From Ignelater luminosus (taxonomy: Eukaryota > Arthropoda > Insecta > Coleoptera > Elateridae): a DNA stretch of 64,000 nt. A model generated the notes under the pieces. It was not told the origin of the DNA. It saw only the letters and a list, made by a program, of their open reading frames with translations, and searched no databases. The stretch spans positions 62,001-126,000 of the forward strand of contig VTPC01005435.1 of the NCBI GenBank assembly GCA_011009095.1, given 5' to 3'. Numbering within the stretch: the first letter of the stretch is position 1; each line of letters starts with the position of its first letter. Below, in pieces: positions 11,601 to 22,938 of the stretch. The position numbers and the translations under genes were made by a program.

Positions 11601-12717
11601 ATTATTATTATTATCGCTGCTTGCTACTACTGTTTCATTATCTATTGAGGTTTGGTTTAGTTCAATGATAACATTCTGTTACTGCAAATTCTTTGGCTAC
11701 CAAGAATTTCTAAACAACCCGTTGTGCCAAACCTTTTAAGAAATTTATTTAAGTAGTGTGAAAATTAGAACAAGAATCCTGAGTAAGGCCTTTTAGGTAA
11801 ATTTGGAAAGTAAAATAAAAATTGAAACGAATAAGTTTAAAGCTTCTTTGGCCCATAGCGCATGAGAAAACTTCAATAGGAAAAGAATTAGTGATCTAGC
11901 AAAAATCATTTTATAATTTAAGTTAAAGCTACGGTAAAATAAAAGGTAAGAAAACTGCACTTTCATGTCTAAAATTTTATTTTGATATCGTGATAACTTT
12001 TAACCTACCCTAATGTGATAGGGTTAGTCCAAGTGACGTTTCAGAACTAGCTGGGTGTGTATTAGTGGGTAAACAAAGATTTTTTTCGTTGACCTTATTC
12101 GAAAGTTGACAATTATATTCGAGCGGGAGAAAAAGTAATCTTTCCTCCCTGTTATTCAATTTTTATTTGGTTTTTTTTCTTAGACACGTTTTGGATACCA
12201 TGAACACCAAAGCTATCTTACAAATACTTGCAAAAATAAATTATTAATGTAGAATTTAGATTTTTGATAAATTTTGTAAGGTCGACAAACAAATGTGAAA
12301 CTCTGGAAGAAAGTGTCTGTTCTTTCCTCGTATGCTTTATTTCCCTCGTCTTCGGCTTGTGAATTAAATGGCACACGCGGGAAAAAAGTATCATTTTCTT
12401 CTATTATAACACAAATAACTACTACCATATCCATATAACAAAATATGCAAGTATGTCTGATAATATAAATTTTAAGATTATCATTCTTCTATTAAGCAAG
12501 AAGTTATAATAATGGAACGTTCAAAGAAGGTGAGGTTACGTGCTTTATTTACCCACCAAGGCAATTACGTGCTGGATGTGCTCTATTCTTTATCTGTAAA
12601 CTATTAAGTATGGTTAGATTATTACTCATTGCTTATTAGTTATTACATTGTTGCTTCATTTAATTTAATTACTATTACTTCTAAAAGTATTTGAGTATAC
12701 GTTTCAAAAACTAATTT
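11601..12717. other. intergenic, no recognised feature
   Basis: About 1.1 kb of AT-rich DNA downstream of the ionotropic receptor gene. It should hold that gene's 3' UTR. No ORF with family resemblance and no repeat boundary was found. Confidence 0.45.
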
Positions 12718-15700
12718 TCAGTTATTAAATTTGTGTACAAACATTTCTGTAATAAAGCATATACTCGCTAATCCCAATCCAATCACTAGTACACCAAAAA
12801 CTCCTTCAACATGAACCCACTTCAGTTTTACTGTATCTTCTTGTTTCTTCTTATTTGAATGAAAATAATACTTTACTATATTTTGTACCCTCAAATCCAT
12901 GTGAACTTCTGCAGCCTGCAAGCCTAAAATTATACGTGGAATTTGTCGATTATATCAAACACCTACAGCTTTTTCCCAAATAATAATTAAACCGGATTGG
13001 AACACCCTTAGGGTGAAATCATCAACCGATTCGAGCAGAAATGAACTTTTTGGTAGCATAAAAAGGCAATGTTCCCAGTATAGATCTTCGTGCATTAAAC
13101 GCAGTTTCTTAACAGTTTCTTCCGTTACATAGCTTCCAATTGCGTATTGACCTTAAAATATGGCAATTTTAAATTTAATTTTAAATTACAAAACACTTGT
13201 CATACCAGAAGGTAAACGTTCAATAGAAAAAGCAAAATGGTTTGTTTTTGATCGTTCTATTAGATTTTCTGAAGACATAGCGACAAATCGATCAACAATT
13301 GTAACATATTGGGGCTGTAAAATGGAAAGAAATAAATTACAATCCCCACAATTTATGCAAAGTTTAAGGTAGATATTTTCGGTCTTATGGTACTTTTGAC
13401 TAATAATCTTGAATTATCTGTCATTATTGTAATGGCAACAACCATTTCTGTTTCTAACATGTCTCAAATCTAGAGTTTATTACCCTTTTTTCTTCTAAAA
13501 TTGAAAAAGTCCAAGCATCTTGAGTTCCACCCCAATTTAATCCACTGCCAGCTAAATCCCAAACAGTTTCGATGGGGTTTTCATATCTGCAAATCAATAT
13601 TAATATATTAGTTCCGTGTGCTTATTTTTTAATTACCTTGGTATGGTCATAACTGTGGAGAGCCCGCTGCTATATGAAGATGTCAAAAGTACACTAAATA
13701 AAAACACCATAAACATGTGTTTTAAAGCTGCAGTTAACTTTCTATTTGTAAATGACACAGATTGTATTAGAAAAATTCTAAGTGTGTTTTCAATTGACTC
13801 AACAAAAATAACTTGATAATCTATCTTTTGTTTTGGTTTACGTTTTCCAGGTTTGAATATTCTAGAAAGTCCTCAATAAAGAAATTTGTTTTTATAAAAA
13901 TGCTCTGAAAAACTTACTCTACTAGTTGCTTTTTTGTTATAAAACTTGTCATGCCTATGATAAATAAACAAGAAAGAATAAATGTGATTCCAGTACCAAT
14001 CCACATTCCTATAGAAAAAGGATATATTGGTGTTATCCAACCTGCTGCCAAGCTAAAAAGGAGAAAAATGTGTATTTCTCAGAAAAGAAGGTAAAAGCAT
14101 AGTATCGTGGTGCTGGAACCAAGCACGTTATTCCTGTTCGCACGGTAGGTTTCGAAAGATCCAAAAAACGGTATTCATGTTCCCACATATACAAAGCAGC
14201 TACACAAAAATCAGATAAATTTGCAAAATAAAACAATATTAGTGGAGGAAGCTATACATACCATAACCTAAATCCGCTTTTCCTATTGCCAGGTTTCCTA
14301 AAATACCATTACCTGTCCAATTATCGTTTATCAAACCCCATTCGTTATCGTCTGTAATATATTGCAGTGTCATGTTATGATACTTAGCATATTCATGGAC
14401 TAAGCTATTCTCTGATCCTCTTGCTATTGGTGGAGAATTTTCTAAATAACAATTAGCAAACCTGTAAACCCACTACTGTTACATCTACTTATTTGCTAGT
14501 AAACACGCTGATTTATTGTTAGCAACTAACTCATCTAGTTGTCTGTGTTTGTATTAAAATAAAATAATATAACTGAGAAAACGGTGTTTTACTTTCTATT
14601 GCAATGTAGTAAGGGAAGAAAATTAGAAATAGTGAGATTCAGCTGACACCCTCTAAAGATGGGCTTTTTTGTTTCTCCAAGTTTCTTTGGGGATATTCTA
14701 TTCAAGCTTGGAAAGATGAATTTAAAATCCGATTTCCTGATGTTAATGGTCCGGATAACGCTTTAGTTACTTACATTAAAGATGTAGTTAGTAGATATGC
14801 TAGAACAGGATCTGTTGGGAAGGGTAAATCTTCGGGAAGACCTGCTGTGAGTGCTGAAACTTTCGAAGAAATGAGACAAGTAAACGAAGAAAATCCACAA
14901 ACCTCACTTTGCAGAATTTTACTTCAAACGAATATCTCTTTAAGTACATGTCAGAAAATTGATAAAAAGCAACTGAAGTTATATCCTTACAAAATAACGA
15001 CTGTGCAAGAACTTACACCACCAGATAATGGTAGTTGAAGAGAATATTGTACATGGTTTGAGAACAATATGAACGACGATTAAAAAAAATTAATTAATTA
15101 TTATTATTATTATTTAAAAGGTTATTTTTTAATTTTAATTAATTTAATTTTTGCTCTATTATGTTATTTGTGATTGTATTAGTATTTATGTTGATAGCTA
15201 TGTACTGAATGTTTATTTTTGTTGTTGTTGATGTGCATATGCATAAACTTTATTAATAAATTGCAGACCATATTTTTTTATTTTGTAATTCTTTTTCTTT
15301 ATTCTTAGCTACTGACATCGAAAAGAATGTGTTTTTTAACACTAATTCTTTAAAAAGAACATAAGATTAGGCAACCATCACAACAACTATGCAATGCGTG
15401 TAACGTGACAAACATTTTAATACATATCCCGTTTTTCAAAAGGCGGCAAACGCAGCCGTAAGATTAATTTCACAGCCCACTGGACTCAGGAACTTTTATA
15501 AACACTTCAGAGTCAGAATCTGATAATTAATAGTATAATTAATTGTAGTTTGGCTCTTGTTTTAGAAATAAATAAAATCAAAATAATTTTGCCTTTTTAT
15601 TGTATTACTATTACGTGATCGCCTTGTCTGAAACAGTTATTATAAACTGACAAACCATGCTTGGTTATACTACAAGTTTTATTAATTCGATATTTCATTA

Positions 15701-18700
15701 ATAAAAAACAGGAATATACCTAAGCTTTGCAAATAAATTATATTTTATTCTAGGCCATTTTAATTGAGTAGAGATATTTGGATATTCTAAAATGTATTGT
15801 TTACTAAACAGAACTTTATAATTTTCTTTTATAAAAACCTCAATTTATTTGTGATATTTGTATTAAGAATATGCATATGGGGTATTCCACAAAAATCAGT
15901 AAAAACTACAAATAAGTTAATTATCTTTCACAAATTTCTAAATAAACTGAAGAAAAACTTCTGTATGTTATCTTTATTATTAAGTATTGTTTTTGCTAAT
16001 ATGTCATCAGTTAGTCCCGTTATTGATTAATCTTTTCGTTTACTATCAAAAGTTGTAGAAATCTTGAAAGAGGGTAAATGTTAAATTGGCGAGTTTTTTT
16101 TCTCTGTCCTAAAATTTGGCTCTATTTATGTCAAAAAAGATTCAAGACACCTTAAATTTGTATTTCTATGAATTTTTATTTCGATTGTTGAAGTTAGCAC
16201 CATATTTTTGATCAGATTTTATCAATGTGTAAGTTGTGTCGGGAACGTGACGATAACCACATAAGGTCATCGTAGGAGATTAGTTAGAATAGTCCCACTT
16301 TTACAACCATTGAATAACTTTATCAAAGGTATTATTGACATGGATACAATTGTGAAAATGACAAACAACTGTTGTATCCATGGTAATAATACCTTCGATT
16401 AAGTTATCCAATGATTGTAAAAGTGGTCCATTGTGTCTTTTCTATAAATACAATTGATTATCAGTATTTGTAACATAGTAGGTACATTTAACTTATGCTT
16501 TTGTTTTTAGACTACTTATTTTGTATTTGTTATTTTGTCGGACACGTGACATATTTGTGACAGCTCATTTATATTTCAAGTTATTCTCAAGTTATTCTCA
16601 AATTATTCTCAAGTTATTTATCAGTTTATGTAAGTGTTTGTATTTAATTTAATTGTGTGTTGTGACGGAAAGAAAAAGAGGGAGTACAAGTGCAAATAGA
16701 ATGAAAAAATATCGCGAAAAACGAAAACGGGAAGATCCCGAATATCAAAAGAAAGAGAATGAAAGATTGAAGACTTTAAAAAGAAAGAAAAAAGAAACCA
16801 TGTCTGGAAGAGAGTTGGAAGAATTCAGAAAACGTAAGAGAGAAGAAAAAAGAAAAGAACGGCAAAGGAAAAATGTCAAGTAGCTGATGCACCTTCAACA
16901 TCAAACACAAACAATAAAAGTGCTTTGCCATTCTATCCATATAAAAGCTGTACTAAAATGTTTAAAAAATCTTCCGTCTTGTTCTCTAAAGCAAAGAGCG
17001 TCATAAAGGGCGTAGCTAAACGCTTAGGTCTTACAATAATTGACGAGACGGAAAATAATGAAAATGATGTAGATAAGCAAAATAAAGAATTGGCAATAGT
17101 AAAGAATTTCTATTATCGTCCTGATATAGTATATACTTGTCTTGGAATGCGAGATAGTATGGCAATATGGAAAGATGGTAAAAAGATTACATTACAAAGG
17201 CATTACTTGACTCTGTTTTTACACGAAGCTTTTGCAATATTTAAACAAGACAGCCCGAATATAAAATTGGGATTTTCAAAATTTTGTAGTCTTCAACCAG
17301 ACAATGTTTTATTATTAAGCCAGAGCAATGTAAGTGTAAAACTCACGAAAACTTTGCAATGAAACTCAAAGGACTTAAAATAACTTATTCACAAAAGTTT
17401 TGGGACGATATATTGTCTAATGTATCGTTGAATGAAACAAGCACAGGAGAGTTGTTTGAGAAGACCAAAGAAGATTTCATCGAATTTTTCCATCATGTTT
17501 CTATTAAAAGGATTCAAAGTGATGCATTCTTAAATGACAAAAACAACCCATCCGTTAGAATCTTACAAATAGATTTTGCAATGTCGTATTCCTGCGAAAA
17601 CCAAAACGAAGTCCAAAGTGCGTTATGGGCAAGATCAAGTGTAACTTTATTTACCGCTGCAAGTTTCTTTAAGAATGAATGTAAGTCATATGTAATTTGT
17701 TCTGATTGTCACCACAAAGATAAAGACACAGTTTTTGTGTTTGTAAATCATATTTATGACTTAATCATGGCCAACTGTAGTGATTCTCATATAAATGATG
17801 TCATATGGAGCGATGAACTATCTTCAGAATTTAAAAACAAATTTATGGTAAGACTTCTTCAGTATCTATTCAAGAAACACAATAAATCATTCTGGTGGAA
17901 ATACTTTGCTACCTCACATGGCAAAGGAGTCGTTGATGGAAATGGCGGCAATTTGAAACGATTAGTCAAACAAAAGACGATGTCTCAAGGTGGAGGTGTG
18001 ATTGTCCAATCTGCACAAGATTTTGCAAATTTGGCTGCCACTTTGGTTCCTAGTACAAAAGTCATTTACATTTCAGAAGCTGAAATAAATTCAGAGATCG
18101 CAGCTAAAAAACCATGGACAAACACTGAAACGATTTTATTTAGAGACATATTTTTAAGTGATTCAAAATAAGCAATACCTAACTGTGGGGCTTTGAATGT
18201 AGAAAAATGACTTCAAATGTCGGATACGTGACAATAGAATGCCCCATATAGGCAAAGTGATCGTAGATGTCATAGTTACGTTTTGACAAAAATGGTTGTA
18301 CACTTGGCTAAAATAAATTTAGTTTCTGATTTTACTAAGATGTATTACATGTTAATCAGTGTTGTAACAGATACATTGTTTTAAATATCTAGTTACAGAT
18401 ACAGATACTGAGTGGAATTTGTATCTAGGTACAGATGCAGATACTTTCTTTGTTGAATAACTAGATATAGATACAATTACTGAAAAAAATATATCTACAT
18501 ATCCACTAATATACATTATTCTTATTTTTAACGTTATACCTATAAGGGAAAAAATCTATTTACAAATTCCAACATAAAAGTTATTTAATTTTATTTGATT
18601 CTATGCTTATGACAATATGATTTCCATAGTTCTGCTCTCTGCTGTCTAAATTTGAGAAAATGCTGCTCATTTTAGATTTATATTTCATGAAATCACAAAA

Positions 18701-20430
18701 TAAAGTTGTATTTGATGTGTATTTACATACCTCTACCAGATACCAAAAAATATAAGTAGTTACAGATACCGATACTAAATTGGATAAGTAACTAGTTGCT
18801 TTCTTAGATACACCAAAAGTATGTAGATACTGTATCTAGATACATGTAACTAGATACATTACAACACTGATATTAATTAGTTAATACTGATAGAATTTGT
18901 GACGTGTGTCCAAAGATCGGTTGGAACAACAGTTTACATTCTTTAATGCTTTTAGCAGATTATCCATTGATTCTTCGTGATTAGCAACTTTTCTAGACCC
19001 AAAATGCTTTGTTGTCTGATAGTTGACGAATTTGGGGACCTTTGAAAACACCTTATTTCATTTTTGTTTTCGCTAAATTATGGAATTTTAGTCAAAGGTA
19101 ACATAAACTCTGCGTACTTTCTCTGATTTTAGAAAATTCTTCACTAGCTTTACTTTCATATGAAGTTGGAATGTTTTTTGACTTTGTACATGTCTGTTTG
19201 GTATCTACTTTCTAAAATTTCAAAAGATAGCGTTATTTCACTTAGAATCTGCTCACTCAGGCATGCTTCTTTAGTTAGAACACATTTTTTGAATTTTATT
19301 GGAAATACGAGCTAAACCAACATTATTAATATTATATTACGGAATGTTTTCACTAAATCTATTTGCTTATATTGACTAGTATCATCGGTACAAAATCGAT
19401 ATGCTTAATCTTTGGTATTCTGTTTTATCATTTCAGATTATTAATTAGAATCTTTCATTCTTCTATCATGTGTCTTGATGTTACAGACATTTAGTGAACA
19501 TTTTAACATCTTTATTACAACCTAAGACTACCCTCTTGGTTAGCCTCCCAATTACTTAATCTAATTGATGTTACCTAATGTCAGCAACTGAAAGTTCATC
19601 AATAACTGTCTTGATGAATCAATTTTGAATCGCATAGGTATAAAGATACAATTCTTGCTATTCTTTTATTTAACTTTAGACTTTAAGTCCAATTTATAGA
19701 TTTTTTACTCACATCAGATAACACGTATTGTGTTGAGTACAGGATTTTTAATACACATTTAGCAAATAAGAAATTAGAAATATTTACCAATTATACTGTA
19801 CGGCTTGTAATTAAAGGTAGCACATCTCAAAATTCTTCCTTGCTGATTAGTGATTTTGTCAGGATATAAATCATTACCATACAGAAAACTATAATTTTGT
19901 GAAAACCACAAATCCAGTATTTCCGGAGCATTATGATCATCCATCCCAATGTATTTGTTAGTCACTAGTTTGAATATCTCGTCCTCTTTACACAATATTC
20001 TAAATATTGAATCACAAGTTTCATTAAAATCTATCTTTGTAGGAATTATAATAAGAAAATTAACAATATATTGCAGTTCAGTTGAATTAAATATTTTCAT
20101 TAAATCATGTTCTGTTGCTTGCACGGTAGGTACAATTAAATATTTCCTGAAATTAAATCTATCTTTGTGCGTTTTAATACCGTATTCAATTTGTTTTAAA
20201 ATATCTGAAGCGTTCTGATGATGTATTAAAAATCCTTGACATCCGAAACTTTGGAATATAAGACTTTCATTGATAACTGTTGTATTTTTCATATTTAAGT
20301 TGACCACTCCTAACGTTCCCTTATATTGAAAGGAATCATCTTCAGAGAAAATAAAAACACAGCTGGAACTCTGAAAGTATTCATCCAGTATTACACTTAC
20401 TAGAAAATTTAAAACAAATGGGTTAGTCAT
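12718..20430 (-). CDS. ionotropic receptor (IR), antennal-type
   Basis: A variant ionotropic glutamate receptor subunit of the insect IR family, forming ligand- or temperature/humidity-gated channels in sensory neurons. Nine exons: 20430-19802, 14461-14262, 14199-14106, 14052-13918, 13861-13637, 13586-13484, 13314-13206, 13151-12963 and 12923-12718, 1890 nt or 629 aa. Exon 1 gives the short amino-terminal region ending PDKITNQQGRILRCATFNYK. Exons 2-3 give ligand-binding S1 (GNGILGNLAIGKADLGY; VRTGITCLVPAPR). Exon 4 has M1. Exon 5 has the pore loop and M2 (SSYSSGLSTVMTIP). Exons 6-8 give S2 (DLAGSGLNWGGTQDAWTFSI). Exon 9 has M3 (GVFGVLVIGLGLASICF). Intron 3 needs a non-canonical AT-AG pair at 14105-14053 to keep frame. 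The exon 1 donor is also uncertain (19802 chosen because it preserves frame; 19788 does not). It resembles the conserved IR21a/IR68a/IR93a class, but I cannot assign the orthologue. Confidence 0.86.
14640..15085 (+). mobile_element. DUF4817-type Tc1/mariner transposase N-terminal fragment
   Basis: An open frame from about 14703 to 15038 in the IR first intron, opposite to the host gene. It reads like the N-terminal helix-turn-helix region of insect DUF4817/IS630-type transposases: FPDVNGPDNALVTYIK, TGSVGKGKSSGRPAVSAETF, and the hallmark LKLYPYKITTVQELTP. It ends in a stop just after the linker, and the catalytic DDE half is absent. No terminal repeats were recognised, so this is a truncated relic. 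Confidence 0.72.
15086..16237. other. IR intron 1, unassigned part
   Basis: About 1.1 kb of AT-rich sequence inside the IR first intron. A 77-codon ORF at 15797-16030 is low-complexity and without family resemblance. Nothing else is recognised. Confidence 0.4.
16295..16426. repeat. inverted repeat, 55-bp arms, 22-bp loop
   Basis: Left arm 16295-16349 starts CCACTTTTACAACCATTG. Right arm 16372-16426 ends CAATGATTGTAAAAGTGG. The two pair with few mismatches. It lies about 230 bp upstream of the transposon-type ORF, between two GTCGGNNACGTGAC motifs, and may be a nested MITE or a cis element of the transposon. Confidence 0.8.
16653..18171 (+). pseudogene. multi-copy transposon-type protein, two frameshifts
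   Basis: Three open segments, 16653-16883, 16925-17362 and 17359-18171, form one ancestral ORF broken by two frameshifts (near 16875 and near 17320). The N-terminus is an extremely basic Lys/Arg/Glu helix. Next comes PYKSCTKMFKK, then a cysteine-rich CKCKTHENFAMKLKGLK stretch (readable only in the third segment's frame upstream of its ATG), then VICSDCHHKDKDTVFVF, IWSDELSSEFKN and YFATSHGKGVVDGNGGNLKR. I associate this motif series with highly repeated uncharacterised arthropod and cnidarian proteins of transposon type. WSD and DG may be catalytic acidic positions, but that is inference. The superfamily is not identified. Confidence 0.6.
18357..18869. mobile_element. hAT-type MITE with 8-bp target duplication
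   Basis: A 513-bp non-coding element. The left end is CAGTGTTGTAACAGATACATTG. The right end, read inward, is CAGTGTTGTAATGTATCTAG. Flanks are ATGTTAAT (18349-18356) and ATATTAAT (18870-18877), an 8-bp duplication with one mismatch. The interior is full of GATAC and TATCTAG(A/T)TAC subterminal motifs in both orientations, common for hAT transposase-binding sites. No ORF. Confidence 0.85.
18878..19787. other. IR intron 1, donor-proximal part
   Basis: About 0.9 kb of AT-rich sequence between the hAT MITE and IR exon 1. No recognised coding fragment or repeat. Confidence 0.4.
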
Positions 20431-22938
20431 GTTTCATATAATTTCTGTGATTTTCAGTTTGATGCCCAACATTATGCATTTTTCGCTTTATATATGTACA
20501 TGCACATATTAAAGACATTTTTAGCAGTTAATAGTATTTAATAATATTTGTCCAGAGTTTATTCGATGAGTCAACAACTGGTCGTTATGTGTTTAGGTGC
20601 ACACGATGCACATAACATTATCTATAATCTATAACAAGAGGAATTACCATTGAAAAGGTTTTGTATAATAACGGAATTTATTTTTAAATATTTGTTGGTG
20701 AAGGTCAATACTTGGCTATTGTTAGAATAAAAACAATTAAAAGTTTTATTATTAAAAATAAACTTTATTTTCTTGTTGTCTCTAAATTACTGGTTTATAA
20801 TAACAAAGGATGAAAAAAGAAGAATTGTATTTATTTTTCATGGAGCGTGTTCTACGAAGTTTTTTAAAAATAAATTTAATTAAAACACAATTCGCTTTAT
20901 TGGTATACATTGTAATATTCTCAGGGGGGGGGGGCACAGTCCCCTCTGGCTCCCCCTTATGGGCGTCCATGCCACTTTCCCTTTATTTCGAACTTTTCTA
21001 AATGTTACTAAAAAGTATTTCAAACTAACTAATTAAGACTGACTAATCAAGTATTATTTAAAATATTGAACAATCTATATAAAACATGAGATTTATAGAT
21101 TGGAATAAATGGCTTCTTCCTGTTCATTCTTCTGGCCCTACACAGCAGATTTCATTTGCTGTGTAATCCCAGCTTTTTATGCTCACTTACTTACCCGTGA
21201 TATAACTTTTACACAGTAATACACTTATACAATATACTTAATAGTTAATACTAAAATAAATTTTAAGAATAAAATTAAATTAACTATTAAAACAAGACAG
21301 CTGTATTATAATAATACGAATTATTAGCGAACATCCAAATTTAATGGATAAAAAGTAGAAGTATGACATATGTCAACTTGTTATCAGTGCAACAATAATT
21401 CAGCAAATGCTTGAGAACCATTAGCATCAATAATAAATATGACTAACAACAGAGTTTATTCATTTAAAAATAGTCTAGAAACTTTCTAGAAATTTGTACT
21501 GATGGTATTTCTACATTTTTCTAAGATTGTCGTTTTGATATATTATTTACAACCCTAACATAATCCATTTACACCCTTATTAATCTTTTCCGAGTAAGCG
21601 AGTCTAAATATTGCCATAAGAGGTTAATGTTTATTGAGTTGTCTAGTTTATGCATTACTAAAGATTTTTCATTTAGTTCAAAACATTATTTTCAAGTTAT
21701 TGAATGGAGCATTAAACACCTGTTAAATTCACTTTTGTTACTTGTTTGGAATTTAAATTCCAAACATTCTTTAAATAGTAATTTTTTAAAAGAACTTTTA
21801 ACACCCCATATCTCTGAAACAATAAGGAATTGGATAATGTTAATCAGAACTTTCTTTCTTAAAATATGCTCAGGAATCAACTTCTGAAGTTTGTACATCG
21901 TGATACACTTTGTATATGAGGTGCATTTAAGCAAAAGCTAACAAGTCCCTTTTGATCTTTTTGTGCTAGGTGTAAAAGATGAATATACAATTTTAGAAAA
22001 ATGGAATAAGTAGAACTGTATTATTTAACACTGCAGTAATATATTTTCATTTTGAAAATACATCAACAAACCATCAGAAAAATTTAATTTTCATCTTTGG
22101 ACATATTGAGTTTTGCTCGAGTGCCTTGGACTTATTGAGTTTTGGTTGGAAAACATCAATTTGCTTGAAATATAGTTTAATATAAATTTTGTAATTTTTT
22201 TAAAAGGTACCTATCAACTTTTGCATGTAATATACTACAGAAATCGATAGGTTTCAGAAACTTTTGCATGGATGCTACTCATATGGTCTTAGTTTAAGTT
22301 AACTTTGAGCAGTCCAGTTCAATTATTCTATAAGAGATTAATGCATAAATAAAAGTAATTTATAAATATACGTAAATATTTAAGTGTTTTACGTTGAAGT
22401 GTTAATTAAATTTATAAATAAAACAGACTTTTATGCACAAACTGTTTTTAAATAAAAGAAAAACTCAAAATTAATAAATGAAAACACTACAATACTATAA
22501 TTGCCAAATTTTAATATAATTTACTTTACATCGCAGATGTTTTATTTTCTTACAATTACACTATAGTTCACAATATACATATATGCTTATATAAATTTAA
22601 TAATAACAATAGGCTAAAATATATTAAAAATAATAACATAAAAATACTTAAATATAGTAGCAATCAATTTCTTTTGACAATCTATGTATAAGAGAGAAGA
22701 TTTAATATACAACAGACGGCTTTTAAAATGTCTCATTAATGATAAATATTACAATTACCTTGATAGAAAATTACTTAACATAATTGTAAAGCAAGAATAT
22801 ATGATACATACTTACTTTTTAAAACTTCATAAAACAAAATTCTACAGATCTGCCATAAAATCTATCAATGATTGTTTAACAACAATTTATTAGTTTAAGA
22901 AGTGCTTTCTGCTTCTTTTTCTTTTACAGCAAATCTAC
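20431..22938. other. intergenic IR/VPS35
   Basis: About 2.5 kb of AT-rich sequence holding the IR promoter side and the VPS35 3' UTR (an AATAAA on the minus strand at about 22891-22886). Around 20920-20975 a G/C-rich patch (a run of G, then CACAGTCCCCTCTGGC and GGGCGTCCATG) looks like the subterminal part of a DNA-transposon end, but no partner end was found. ORFs here (20782-21001, 21627-21934, 22684-22893) are AT-driven and unrecognised. Confidence 0.4.

Larger units (their letters stand above)
16238..18276 (+). mobile_element. decayed, unclassified DNA transposon in IR intron 1
   Basis: A roughly 2-kb unit on the plus strand. Its limits are suggested by GTCGGNNACGTGAC motifs at 16238-16251, 16537-16550 and 18219-18232, all in the same orientation. 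The first and last are followed by related sequence (CATAAGG..TCATCGTAG and CATATAGG..TGATCGTAG). The coding part is 16653-18171. The limits are inferred: neither a target duplication nor a classical terminal inverted repeat was established. Confidence 0.55.

Noticed and set aside
13160..13372. 70-codon plus-strand ORF
   Set aside because: Antisense shadow of an ionotropic receptor exon; the minus strand carries the conserved text.
13616..13816. 66-codon plus-strand ORF
   Set aside because: Antisense to the IR exon encoding the pore and M2 segment.
17355..17365. ATGA overlap of two ORFs suggesting translational coupling
   Set aside because: The downstream frame has family-like text (CKCKTHEN) upstream of that ATG, so this is a frameshift in one ancestral ORF.
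20782..21001. Overlapping ORFs containing a G/C-run region
   Set aside because: The G run and low complexity suggest a repeat end, not a coding region.
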